From NCBI GenBank assembly GCA_026770585.1, contig MU646524.1, forward strand, positions 42,210-52,526: 10,317 bases of DNA, read 5' to 3'. Source of the stretch: Baffinella frigidus. Lineage: Eukaryota > Cryptophyceae > Cryptomonadales > Baffinellaceae. Below are positions 1-5,256 of the stretch, piece after piece; position 1 is the first letter of the stretch; each line of letters starts with the position of its first letter. The notes under the pieces were generated by a model. The model ran no database searches and was not told where the DNA came from. It saw only the letters and a program-made list of their open reading frames with translations. The position numbers and the translations under genes are program-made.

Positions 1-12
1 GGGGGGGGGGGG
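1..12. repeat. Poly-G homopolymer at window edge
   Basis: The window opens with twelve consecutive G residues. This may be a genuine G tract or an assembly or gap-edge artefact; it carries no coding information. Confidence 0.8.
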
Positions 13-280
13 CATCAGAGGGGCTGGGCCTACAGTCAGAAAATATGAGAAGAGCACGCATAGCGCCCCGAATCCGCGCACTTGCGTAGGTGTATGGAAT
101 TGGATATGTCGGTCACGTGCCAGTCTCGGGAGGCGTCGCGCCGCACACCCACGGGCATGCACGGCACCGCACGGCACTACAGGGATTCATAACGAGAGCG
201 GGCGGGGTGCGAGGCGTGGGGATTGTTTTTATCGGCCCGGATGGGTACGGTGCATGTCCTACTCGAAAGAGGTGTGCCCA
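13..280. other. Unassigned GC-rich stretch, no supported gene
   Basis: This is ordinary-complexity GC-rich DNA. Open frames exist on both strands, but they overlap one another and end in repeats. I see no splice-bounded island comparable with those further right, so I assign no gene. Confidence 0.5.
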
Positions 281-357
281 GGCGGGACCAAGCTTGCGCG
301 CACAGCGCAGCAAAAGGCGGGACCAAGCTTGCGCGCACAGCGCAGCAAAAAAAAAAA
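281..357. repeat. 35-bp tandem repeat (two copies, third diverged copy at 411)
   Basis: A 35-bp unit starting GGCGGGACCAAGCTTGCGCG and ending in CAGCAAAA occurs at 281 and again at 316, identical until the second copy runs into an A tract. A diverged partial copy starts at 411 (GGCGGGACCAGGCTGGCGCG). On the minus strand the unit resembles the 3' end and donor of the possible exon at 419-473, so it may be an amplified exon/intron junction. Confidence 0.85.
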
Positions 358-418
358 TGTGGGCGGGGCGCGGGAAATTCAAGACGAGAGCAATGAGGGT
401 GGAGGGGAGGGGCGGGAC

Positions 419-473
419 CAGGCTGGCGCGCGCCCGAATGCGCGCATCCCGCCCTGGCGCCTCCTGCACGAAC
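419..473 (-). CDS. Possible mini-exon (FVQEAPGRDARIRARASL)
   Basis: On the minus strand an island follows the acceptor-like GTTGGCAG and stops before GTCCCG. It reads one base plus 18 codons, FVQEAPGRDARIRARASL, which is basic and probably helical. Its last bases and donor are homologous to the 35-bp repeats at 281-350. The donor is weak and no paralogous exon supports the frame, so this is tentative. No family is recognised. Confidence 0.33.
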
Positions 474-517
474 CTGCCAACGCACAGGATGTTGAGGGTT
501 TGCGGTTGGCCGCGCCT

Positions 518-597
518 GAACAGTATACACTTGACAATACACACATAGATGAACAGTATACACTTGACAATACACACTTGACAATACACACATAGAA
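518..597. repeat. 33-bp minisatellite (AT-rich)
   Basis: GAACAGTATACACTTGACAA begins a 33-bp unit at 518 and again at 551. Inside the second copy the subunit CACTTGACAATACACA is repeated once more, so the array is about two and a half units. It is much more AT-rich than its surroundings. No gene is assigned. Confidence 0.85.
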
Positions 598-636
598 CGC
601 CTGAACACCGCAACCTACACCCTGAAACATGAACCA

Positions 637-725
637 TGCTCCCTGCATCGTCAACCATCAACCCTCTTCCTTCTACCCTCAGCTCTCAACCCTCAACCAT
701 CAACCCTCAACCCCCAACCCCAAAT
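637..725. repeat. Telomere-like degenerate repeat, C-rich on plus strand
   Basis: The block consists of CAACCCTCAACC/ATCAACCCTC variants. Every other telomere-like block in the window is G-rich on the plus strand; this is the only one in the opposite orientation. It lies just downstream (minus-strand sense) of the donor of exon 731-818. Confidence 0.85.
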
Positions 726-730
726 CTTAC

Positions 731-818
731 CCGACGAGCGCGACGGCAGCCTCCCGCGCGCGCTGCGTCTCCAGATGCATCGCTAACGAGTCCTCCGGCG
801 CCAGCTCGTCATTCGGCC
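731..818 (-). CDS. Mini-exon, helical repeat (PNDELAPEDSLAMHLETQRA), copy 1
   Basis: The island starts after GACGCAG and ends before a near-consensus donor GTAAGA. It is entered in phase 1 and reads (G)PNDELAPEDSLAMHLETQRA followed by REAAVALV, an acidic start leading into an amphipathic helix. A paralogous copy lies at 921-1009. Over the 22 shared codons (PN to RARE) I count 10 base changes: 6 at third positions, 4 at first, none at second. That supports this strand and frame. The phase-1 start matches the phase-1 donor of exon 1447-1528. Reading through the donor gives ALVG then TAA, so a terminal exon cannot be excluded. Likely part of an alpha-solenoid protein (inference). Confidence 0.65.
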
Positions 819-920
819 CTGCGTCAGGTGAATCCAAGGTCAGCGTGGGCGTCAGTGGGTGGACACGGTGTGCGGGGTTGCGGTGCAAATTCGTCCACTG
901 TGGAGTACACATATGTCAAC

Positions 921-1009
921 GTTGGAGGAAAAAATCGTCAACTCTCGCGCCCGCTTCGTCTCGAGATGCATCGCCAATGAATCCTCCGGCGTCACCTCGT
1001 GATTCGGAC
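921..1009 (-). CDS. Mini-exon, helical repeat (PNHEVTPEDSLAMHLETKRA), copy 2
   Basis: This is the paralogue of exon 731-818. After the acceptor CTCCGCAG it reads (G)PNHEVTPEDSLAMHLETKRA then RE, and after that similarity to copy 1 ends. The GTAAGA donor of copy 1 is absent. The nearest plausible donor follows ...FSSN at 921 (AAC then GTTGAC), so the 3' boundary is uncertain and the copy may be truncated or decaying. The acceptor is phase 1, compatible with the donor phase of 1447-1528 and 1223-1317 upstream in transcript order. Confidence 0.5.
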
Positions 1010-1088
1010 CTGCGGAGTGTGCCTTGCTGGTCAGCGTGTGTGTCGTCAAAAAGGCGCCCTGGAGGTGGGGGGTCCCCACGGTGTCAGG

Positions 1089-1106
1089 AATTATCGCTCG
1101 ATAATT
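1089..1106. other. Short perfect palindrome (8-bp arms, 2-nt loop)
   Basis: AATTATCG CT CGATAATT is a perfect inverted repeat with 8-bp arms. It is AT-rich in a GC-rich setting and lies in the presumed intron between exon copies 921-1009 and 1223-1317. Function unknown; it may be chance. Confidence 0.6.
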
Positions 1107-1222
1107 ACGCAAGGTGGCTGCCCTCACTCAGCGCCCGAACGGCGTCAGCATCTCGCAGACGCACGAGATGAGAAGATGAGAAGCAAAGCTAGATGATCGA
1201 AGCGGGGATTCGGAGGGTGCAC

Positions 1223-1317
1223 CTGCGTCCTCCCATGCTGCGCGCCAATGGCTCCAAAAACGGACCCGTTCCAAGGGTGTCCGTGTACTGCTGTCACGTC
1301 CCGAAAGTAGTACCGGG
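1223..1317 (-). CDS. Possible mini-exon sharing its 3' end with exon 1447-1528
   Basis: The last bases, reading RAAWEDA plus one base before donor GTGCAC, duplicate the 3' end and donor of exon 1447-1528 within a direct repeat of about 32 bp. Upstream of that repeat the two copies are unrelated. A pyrimidine-rich acceptor ending TTGTTACAG would start the exon at 1317 and give PVLLSGRDSSTRTPLERVRF followed by WSHWRAAWEDA. Only the 3' portion is supported by homology. The 5' part could be intron and the acceptor phase (2) is unmatched. Confidence 0.35.
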
Positions 1318-1446
1318 CTGTAACAAGGCGGTACAAAAAGGTACAAGCCGGTACACAAAGTTACTACCGTCACGTCCAAATAAGCCGTCCATCTATCATA
1401 TATAGGCCACACCCACAAGAGATTTTCGGGGATTCCAAGGGTGCAC

Positions 1447-1528
1447 CTGCGTCCTCCCATGCTGCGCGCGCCAGCATTTCTGCCGCGCATCCTCGCACCT
1501 CCACATCCGCCTCCACCAGCGCGGCCAC
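1447..1528 (-). CDS. Mini-exon, armadillo/HEAT-like helix pair (VAALVEADVEVRGCAAEMLA)
   Basis: After acceptor CCCCCAAG at the edge of a telomere-like intron the frame reads VAALVEADVEVRGCAAEMLA then RAAWEDA plus one base, ending before GTGCAC. The pattern of a short acidic linker, V-R-G-C-A-A and a Leu/Ala helix is what armadillo or HEAT repeats look like. That is a resemblance by eye, not a profile match. The exon is 82 nt, phase 0 in and phase 1 out. Exons 921-1009 and 731-818 both begin in phase 1, so WEDA-G-PN(H/D)E is a consistent junction. Confidence 0.65.
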
Positions 1529-1530
1529 CT

Positions 1531-1769
1531 TGGGGGTTATGGTTTATGGTTTATGGTTTATGGTTTATGGTTTATGGTTTATGGTTTAGGGTTTAAGGTT
1601 GAGGGTTGAGGGTTTAGGGTTGATGGTTGAGGGTTGAAGGTTTAGGGTTTGGGGTTGAGGATTTGGGGTTTAGGGTATAGGGTATAGGGTTTGAGGTTTA
1701 GGGTTTAGCGTTTCGCGTTTGGCGTTCAGCATTCAGGGTTGAGGGTTTTGTTCAGGATTGAGGGTTTAC
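1531..1769. repeat. Telomere-like intron block, starts with (GGTTTAT)n
   Basis: A clean run of TTTATGG/GGTTTAT copies from about 1537 grades into GGGTTTAGGGTTGAGGG variants and ends at the donor of exon 1770-1889. On the transcribed (minus) strand this is CCCTAAACC/CTCAACCC, pyrimidine-rich and full of CTAAAC/CTCAAC motifs that could serve as branch points. It fills the whole presumed intron between exons 1770-1889 and 1447-1528. Confidence 0.9.
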
Positions 1770-1889
1770 CAGCATATCCACACCGCCTTGTTCATAGAAG
1801 AGGGTGCGGATGCGTGGCCCGGAACGCAGCAGGAGGGTCATGGCTTCGACCGCCTCCTCGAGAAGAGCTCGGTCTTGATGCAACCCCAC
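1770..1889 (-). CDS. Mini-exon, armadillo-like repeat (EEAVEAMTLLLRSGPRIRTL)
   Basis: This is one of the clearest coding islands. After AACAAG it reads VGLHQDRALL, then EEAVEAMTLLLRSGPRIRTL, then FYEQGGVDML, and ends before donor GTAAAC: exactly 40 codons, phase 0 to 0. A helix ending in LLLRSGP, a second helix and the turn EQGGVDML closely resemble an armadillo-type unit, where a Gly-Gly turn precedes the next helix. Telomere-like intron repeats abut both ends. Which ARM/HEAT family it belongs to (beta-catenin-like, or the RIH helical domains of calcium-release channels) cannot be decided from one unit. Confidence 0.75.
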
Positions 1890-1895
1890 CTTGTT

Positions 1896-2068
1896 TGGGG
1901 GTTGGAGTTTGGGATTTAGGAGTTAGGGTTTGAAGGTTAGGTTTTGGGGGTTCAAGGTTTAGGTGTAGGGTTTAGGGTTTAGGGTTTCGGGTTTCGGGTG
2001 CAGCGTTTAGGGTTTAGCGTTAAGGGTTTAGCTTTGAAATTTTAGTGTTTGGGGTTCAGGGATTGGGG
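1896..2068. repeat. Telomere-like intron block
   Basis: Degenerate GGGTTTAGGG, GGGTTTCGGG and GGTTAGGTTT variants fill the presumed intron between exons 2072-2236 and 1770-1889. No other structure was seen. Confidence 0.9.
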
Positions 2069-2071
2069 TAC

Positions 2072-2236
2072 ATGCACCTCAATCACCTCCCGCAACCTCC
2101 CCACAATCTTCTCCTCCTCCCCCCCATCCACCACCAACACAGCAGAATCGACAGTGCCTGGGGGGGGGGCGGTGGGGGGGCGCCCCCCGTGGCTTGATGC
2201 CTCTTTGGCTGCTGCGGCGGCGCCGACGGCAAGCGC
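2072..2236 (-). CDS. Mini-exon with Ala/Pro/Gly-rich N-part and acidic helix (55 codons)
   Basis: After the acceptor CACGAACAG the island reads ALAVGAAAAAKEASSHGG, a Pro-rich link RPPTAPPPG, then TVDSAVLVVDGGEEEKIVGR and LREVIEVH, ending before donor GTACCC. It is exactly 55 codons, phase 0 to 0, and the longest splice-bounded exon here apart from 8892-9054. The second half, a beta-like AVLVVDGG followed by a charged helix, looks like genuine folded protein. The first half looks like a flexible linker and overlaps a G/C-homopolymer tract, so slippage or assembly error there could shift the frame. No family recognised. Confidence 0.68.
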
Positions 2237-2239
2237 CTG

Positions 2240-2660
2240 TTCGTGCACGACCCTGGGTATCAGCGGAGAGCGCCGAGGAGGATGCGCGAGGATGTTGACT
2301 CTGTGTGAGGATGCTATCTATCGTGCGACTGTCAGTGCACGCTAGGTATGAGTCCACTGCACGCTACGTATCAAGGGATACGTGTGCGACGCTAGGTATG
2401 TGCGGACAGTGGTGTGACGCTCGATGTGAGTGCACTGCTTTGTAACGCTAGGTGTCAGCGGACAGTGCACGCATGCGCCCCCCGCCGGCCGGCAGACAGG
2501 CAGATAGGTGTTAGCGGACGCTGGGTGGTGCTAGGTATCAGCGGACAGCTGTGCCACGCAAGGTGCGATGTCAGTCCAGTGCACGCTAGGTGTGAGTGGG
2601 CAGCTGTGAGACGACCTGGGTGGGCTGCTTGTCAAGCATCACTCGGGTAGACTGACTATT
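2240..2660. repeat. Degenerate minisatellite, core CGCTAGGTRTSAGCGGACAG
   Basis: At least eight imperfect copies of a unit containing ACGCTAGGT(A/G)T(C/G)AG followed by (C/T)GGACAGTG and GTGCACGC, spaced roughly 25-45 bp. Examples begin near 2341, 2390, 2447, 2530 and 2587. It fills most of the presumed intron upstream of exon 2072-2236, and nothing in it looks coding. It is unrelated to the telomere-like family used in neighbouring introns. Confidence 0.75.
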
Positions 2661-2689
2661 CTCATGTTGACATGCTGGGTGTGCGGTAG

Positions 2690-2816
2690 AAACCCTTCAA
2701 CTTTGGAGCGGAAAAGAGCCCGGGCTCACCTGATCGATGAGCCCAAAAAGACTGGGACAGAACTAGAGGTCAGGATCATCCAACTGGTATGCCCAAATAG
2801 ACTGAGACTAGGGGAC
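2690..2816 (-). repeat. Diverged copies of a repeated intron sequence
   Basis: Read on the minus strand from the donor of exon 2817-2897, the intron begins GTCCCCTAGTCTCAGTCTAT and continues into TTGGGCATACC. A second related segment (about 2697-2780) contains CCCAGTCTTTTTGGGCTCAT, CGATCAGG and TTTTCCGCTCCAAAG. Both align by eye with the intron sequences at 4544-4617 and 4800-4869 (CTCAGTATATCTGGGCTCAC, then GTTTCCCGCTTTACAAT). Introns almost 2 kb apart therefore share ancestry. Confidence 0.6.
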
Positions 2817-2897
2817 CTGCATGCGCCTGAGACCCGACGACGCAGCCATGTCATCAGACACTGCCTCATTGATGGCCCGCGTCGCCTCTGAGATAAG
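2817..2897 (-). CDS. Mini-exon, helical (LISEATRAINEAVSDDMAAS)
   Basis: After acceptor ATCGCATGCAG the frame reads LISEATRAINEAVSDDMAAS then SGLRRMQ, ending before donor GTCCCC: exactly 27 codons, phase 0 to 0. It is an amphipathic acidic helix. The downstream intron is related to the introns next to exons 4449-4535 and 4870-4968, and the peptides share a weak pattern (SDDMAAS..LRRMQ against MDDERSAAMKGMQ). It may be a distant member of that exon family (inference). Confidence 0.65.
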
Positions 2898-2938
2898 CTG
2901 CATGCGATGTTGGTGGTGGTGGGTGTGCGACGAAGCCT

Positions 2939-3208
2939 GGTTTAGGGTTTAGGGTTTCGGGTGCGGGGTTTGGGGATGAGGGTTAGGGGATTAGGGTGTG
3001 GTTTTGGGGTTTTGGTGTTTGGTGTTTGGTGTGTGGTGTTTGGTGTTTGGTGTGTGGTGTTTGATTCGGGGTTAGGAGTCTAGGGTTTAGGATTGAGGGT
3101 TGAGGGTGCAGGGTTCAGGGTTCAGGGTTCAAAGTTCGGGGTTAAGGGTTAAGGGTTACGGGTTAAGGGTTAAGGGTTGAGGGTTGAGGGTTGAGGGGGT
3201 TAGAGTTG
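2939..3208. repeat. Telomere-like intron block with (GTGTTTG)n core
   Basis: GGGTTTAGGG variants flank an inner run of TTTGGTGTTTGGTGTGTGG at about 3010-3065 and end in GGGTTAAGGGTTGAGGG repeats. The block forms the presumed intron between exons 3212-3262 and 2817-2897. Confidence 0.9.
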
Positions 3209-3211
3209 AAC

Positions 3212-3262
3212 CTCGGGTCCGCGGAGAAGGACGTGGAGGAGCGCAAGGCACCTCCGTCGGAT
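3212..3262 (-). CDS. Short mini-exon (IRRRCLALLHVLLRGPE)
   Basis: Seventeen codons, phase 0 to 0, lie between a good acceptor (a C/T-rich tract ending CCGACGCAG) and GTTCAA: IRRRCLALLHVLLRGPE, a basic N-cap and Leu-rich helix typical of an alpha-solenoid helix. The donor is non-consensus after GT and there is no paralogue, so confidence is moderate. A possible further exon upstream (VSSLVLIPPSASHLAL after GTCTACAGGCAG, near 3381) is noted but not annotated. Confidence 0.5.
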
Positions 3263-3485
3263 CTGCGTCGGAGAGGGGGGGGGCGGGGTTAAATAAATTG
3301 ACAAACACGACTACGACGGGCCAGAGGGCGAGGTGAGACGCGGAGGGGGGGATCAACACGAGGCTCGAAACCTGCCTGTAGACACGCCTGGCACGCCTAA
3401 CTTTCACCATCCGCAGTCCCACTTCAAAATGAGAGGTGTTCAGCGCCCCTGGATAAAATATATCTCTACTCGGAATAGATCTACC

Positions 3486-3557
3486 CGATATTGTGTCATC
3501 GGCATCAAAAATTGTGTCATTGGTATGAAAAACAATATTGTGTCATTGGTATAACAA
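3486..3557. repeat. ATTGTGTCATTGGTAT tandem repeat (three copies)
   Basis: Three near-identical copies of ATTGTGTCATYGGYAT separated by A-rich spacers (about 24-29 bp period). AT-rich and intronic in the favoured model. It ends in TATAACAAACAA, part of which recurs around 3848-3865 (TTGTATAACAAAGG). Confidence 0.85.
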
Positions 3558-3593
3558 ACAAGTCCGGTTAGTGAAGGGTGGAGGTCCAAGAAC

Positions 3594-3714
3594 CTCGCAG
3601 TTGGTATGTTGAAGCAGCAACGTCGCCTCCTCCACCACGCCAGCCTCAAACCTGCACCATCCATTCGCGAGGTTGTGAGCCTTAGTCTCCAGGTAATAAA
3701 CCTCACACCATCTC
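3594..3714 (-). CDS. Probable exon (EAGVVEEATLLLQHTNCE), 5' boundary uncertain
   Basis: The minus strand is open in one frame from 3938 down to 3543. The stretch most like protein is WCEVYYLETKAHNLANGWCR followed by FEAGVVEEATLLLQHTNCE, ending at 3594 before GTTCTT. An acceptor CCCTGAG would start the exon near 3714. GATGGTGCAG would start a shorter exon at 3651 with 19 codons plus one base. The C-terminal helix VVEEATLLLQ fits the helical style of other exons. The plus strand is also open here, so orientation rests on agreement with the neighbours. Confidence 0.45.
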
Positions 3715-3967
3715 AGGGGTGCTTGGTTTGTGGACGGCATGAAATCTTGGGCGAAACCGCAGCATGGAACGTGTACCATGCGCATCAAATCTCTCTCACG
3801 ATCGCATCCGTCCATCAAACACTTCTTCACAAACCACCACAACCTGTTTGTTGTATAACAAAGGTTTCGTGTACACATGTAAAAAAAACATGTTGCAAAC
3901 GGCGCGCGGGGGGTGGGGAGGGGGGGGGGGGCGCTCACAAACTCGCGTGCGAGTTATCCCGCACAAC
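3715..3967. other. Unassigned stretch with G-tract, presumed intron
   Basis: Open on both strands over much of its length. It contains a poly-A/T run near 3881 and a G-rich homopolymer region (3909-3932). No splice-bounded island with duplication support was found. Confidence 0.5.
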
Positions 3968-4099
3968 CTTGACACGGTCCCATCCCTCGGGTCCCATCCG
4001 GCCGTTTTTCTGCCCAGGGCGGCGCCCATCGCCCTCCCACCCCCCCGCGATTGCTGTGAGCACTGAGAGCGCGCCTGTCACCACGCCCTCCCATTCGAC
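3968..4099 (-). CDS. 44-codon exon (VEWEGVVTGALSVLTAIAGG), copy 1
   Basis: Best-supported coding island. After CTCAACAG it reads VEWEGVVTGALSVLTAIAGG, WEGDGRRPGQKNGRMGPEGW, DRVK and ends before GTTGTG: 132 nt, phase 0 to 0. The paralogue at 4118-4249 differs at 19 bases before the last codon: by my count 14 at third positions, 3 first, 2 second, which is a strong coding signature. A hydrophobic helix with Gly caps is followed by a basic Gly-rich loop and a conserved MGPEGWDRV. I do not recognise the family. The next exon upstream in transcript order is its own duplicate. Confidence 0.82.
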
Positions 4100-4117
4100 C
4101 TGTTGAGGGTGTGGGGG

Positions 4118-4249
4118 TTAGACGCGGTCCCAGCCCTCGGGTCCCATCCAGCCGGTTTTCTGTCCAGGGCGGCGCCCATCGCCTTCGTAGCCACCCGCGA
4201 TGGCTGTGAAGACTGATAATGCTCCTGTCACCACGCCTTCCCATTCCAC
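4118..4249 (-). CDS. 44-codon exon (VEWEGVVTGALSVFTAIAGG), copy 2
   Basis: Paralogue of 3968-4099: VEWEGVVTGALSVFTAIAGG, YEGDGRRPGQKTGWMGPEGW, DRV. It follows the acceptor CCCCTCAAAG. The final K codon of copy 1 is replaced by TAA. Two readings are possible: a true stop at 4118-4120, which would truncate the protein, or a shifted donor (CGC then GTCTAA) ending the exon at 4124 in phase 0 and skipping Val-Lys. The separating stretch is only 18 bp (4100-4117), too short for an ordinary intron with the stop reading. If both copies are used, the shifted donor gives an intron of about 24 nt, also unusually short, so the copies may be alternative. Confidence 0.75.
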   Translation of the reverse strand: MEWEGVVTGALSVFTAIAGGYEGDGRRPGQKTGWMGPEGWDRV

Positions 4250-4254
4250 CTTTG

Positions 4255-4440
4255 AGGGGTTTGAGGTGTGAGGTTTGGGGTTTGGGGTGTGGGGTTGAGG
4301 GTTGAGGGTTGAAGGTTTGGGGTGTAGGTTTTGTGTTTTGTGGTCTATGGTGTGTGGTGTGTGGTTTGTGGCTTGTGATTCAGGGTTTAGGGTTTAGGGT
4401 TTAATGTTTGAGGTCCACGGTCAAGGGTTAAGGGTTTGAG
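4255..4440. repeat. Telomere-like intron block with GTGTGTGG core
   Basis: GGGTTTGGGG, GGGTTGAGGG and TGTGTGGTGTGTGG variants ending at the donor of exon copy 4449-4535. No gene. Confidence 0.9.
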
Positions 4441-4448
4441 TAACGCAC

Positions 4449-4535
4449 CTTGGTAGCCGCGTGGGCGAACGCAGCTTCGGTCTGAAGCGTCTGCAGCCCC
4501 TTCATCGCCGCTGATCTCTCACCATCCATCAAATT
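4449..4535 (-). CDS. Helical exon copy (NLMDGERSAAMKGLQTLQTE), acceptor lost
   Basis: Paralogue of the 3' 29 codons of exon 4870-4968: NLMDGERSAAMKGLQTLQTE then AAFAHAATK before donor GTGCGT. By my count 12 bases differ: 7 at third positions (all silent), 2 first, 3 second. The four codons GSVQ and the acceptor CAG found in the other copy are absent. Upstream reads TTACAATTAAATTGGG with no AG. The intron repeat 4544-4617 joins almost directly. It must use an internal AG (GAGAG or ATCAG) or be a decaying, skipped exon. The reading frame itself is intact. Confidence 0.6.
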
Positions 4536-4543
4536 CCCAATTT

Positions 4544-4617
4544 AATTGTAAAGCGGGAAACAAAACGGGACGACCGACTCGGTGAGCCCAGATATACTGA
4601 GGCAGCGGTGGACCGTG
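4544..4617 (-). repeat. Repeated intron sequence, copy at 4.55 kb
   Basis: On the minus strand: donor GTCCACC, CTCAGTATATCTGGGCTCAC, then CGTCCCGTTTTGTTTCCCGC and TTTACAAT. It is about 85% similar by eye to 4800-4869 and more distantly related to 2690-2816. The stretch directly 5' to it (4618-4626) is a remnant exon end reading AATT before GTCCAC. Confidence 0.8.
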
Positions 4618-4800
4618 GTAGCCGCGTAAAGGTGTACGGCGACCAGCCGGCCAACCCGAGGCCCTCAACCCTAGCAAACCCTGCACCCTAAAACAAAACC
4701 AACTGAGGAAGAGCTAGACCTTGGTTGCCGTACACCGTTACAACGAACTGTAGAACTGTACAACTGACTGTACGCACCTTGGTAGCCGCATGCGTGCGCA
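4610..4800 (-). pseudogene. Three exon-end remnants of the AHAATK exon family
   Basis: Besides the two long copies, three short relics keep only the last codons and the donor of the same exon: near 4618-4630 (YAATT before GTCCACC), near 4719-4733 (TATK before GTCTAGC, then CTTCCTCAGTT) and near 4779-4799 (RTHAATK before GTGCGTACAG). The last joins directly to the intron repeat 4800-4869. Exon bodies are missing. These look like breakpoints of nested duplications that left the 5' splice site behind. Some could act as micro-exons or decoy donors (inference). Confidence 0.6.
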
Positions 4801-4869
4801 TTGTAAAGCGGGAAATAACACGGGAGAACCAAATCAGTGAGCCCAAACATACTGAGGTAGGGGGTAGAC
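4800..4869 (-). repeat. Repeated intron sequence, copy at 4.8 kb
   Basis: It begins at the donor of exon 4870-4968: GTCTACCCCCTACCTCAGTA, TGTTTGGGCTCACTGATTTG, then CCGTGTTATTTCCCGCTTTA and CAAT. It is the partner of 4544-4617 and ends in the same CGCTTTACAAT at the boundary with an exon-end remnant. Confidence 0.8.
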
Positions 4870-4968
4870 CTTTGTAGCCGCATGTGCGCGCACAGCCTCC
4901 GTCTGGAGCGTCTGCATCCCTTTCATCGCCGCTGATCTCTCATCATCCATCAAATTCTGCACCGACCC
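4870..4968 (-). CDS. Helical exon (GSVQNLMDDERSAAMKGMQT), full copy
   Basis: After acceptor GGGATTGCAG it reads GSVQNLMDDERSAAMKGMQT then LQTEAVRAHAATK, 33 codons, phase 0 to 0, ending before GTCTAC. It is a strongly helical, heptad-like charged sequence with alternating Glu/Arg/Lys and Met/Leu/Ala. The copy at 4449-4535 and the diverged start at 5003-5045 are paralogues, and silent third-position changes dominate between the two long copies. It is probably one or two helices of an alpha-solenoid or coiled-coil protein. Confidence 0.76.
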
Positions 4969-5002
4969 CTGCAATCCCACCATCCCACGTGGTGTCAGTC
5001 AC

Positions 5003-5045
5003 CATGAGCATGTCTCCCGTCCTCCAGCAAATTTTCCACTGCCCC
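5003..5045 (-). CDS. Diverged copy of the GSVQNLMDD exon start (GAVENLLEDGR)
   Basis: After CGCTCGCAG the minus strand reads GAVENLLEDGRHAH, aligning with GSVQNLMDDER of exon 4870-4968 at both protein and DNA level, then reaches GTGACT and a nearby stop. The AHAATK half is missing. The same frame stays open upstream to about 5156, so the CAG could also be internal to a longer exon. The exact extent is uncertain. Confidence 0.35.
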
Positions 5046-5178
5046 CTGCGAGCGATTGCACCCTCTGTGAGTCAACTCACGCACTACGCGTGTCTCTGTT
5101 GCCAGCAGTTGCCAATTTGGCCACTTCAGACAGAATATGATGCCACACGTATGCGTTTCTAGCAATTAAATTAAATAC

Positions 5179-5256
5179 CTGGCGGGATGCGATTAGTCGC
5201 CCGTGCCCAATACACCGCAGGGCAACCTCCGACAGGCCCCAAGTCACGCGGCTCAT
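5179..5256 (-). CDS. Possible mini-exon (MSRVTWGLSEVALRCIGHGR)
   Basis: The frame MSRVTWGLSEVALRCIGHGR then LIASRQ ends before a good donor CAG/GTATTT. The upstream sequence TATTTTTCATGAG could be an acceptor just inside the start. SEVALRCIG recalls SPEVALCELG of exon 7236-7352, which suggests a distant helical relative. The ATG is not taken as a translation start: no promoter or UTR signal is seen and neighbouring exons continue upstream. Confidence 0.42.

Noticed and set aside
90-661. Overlapping open frames on both strands of 90-180 codons
   Set aside because: They overlap each other in several frames, run into tandem repeats and have no splice or duplication support; GC-rich DNA gives such frames by chance.
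1390-1410. TATA-like ATCATATATAGG as promoter
   Set aside because: Isolated AT-rich string inside a presumed intron; no start codon or transcription-start context.
2240-2660. CRISPR-like array
   Set aside because: Repeat units are poorly conserved, spacing is irregular, and the setting is eukaryotic.
3606-4106. Plus-strand open frame of 166 codons
   Set aside because: It runs antisense through exon 3968-4099, whose third-position divergence supports the minus strand.
5179-5256. ATG at 5256 as translation start of the gene
   Set aside because: Well-supported exons of the same style continue upstream (higher coordinates) on the same strand, and no promoter was seen.
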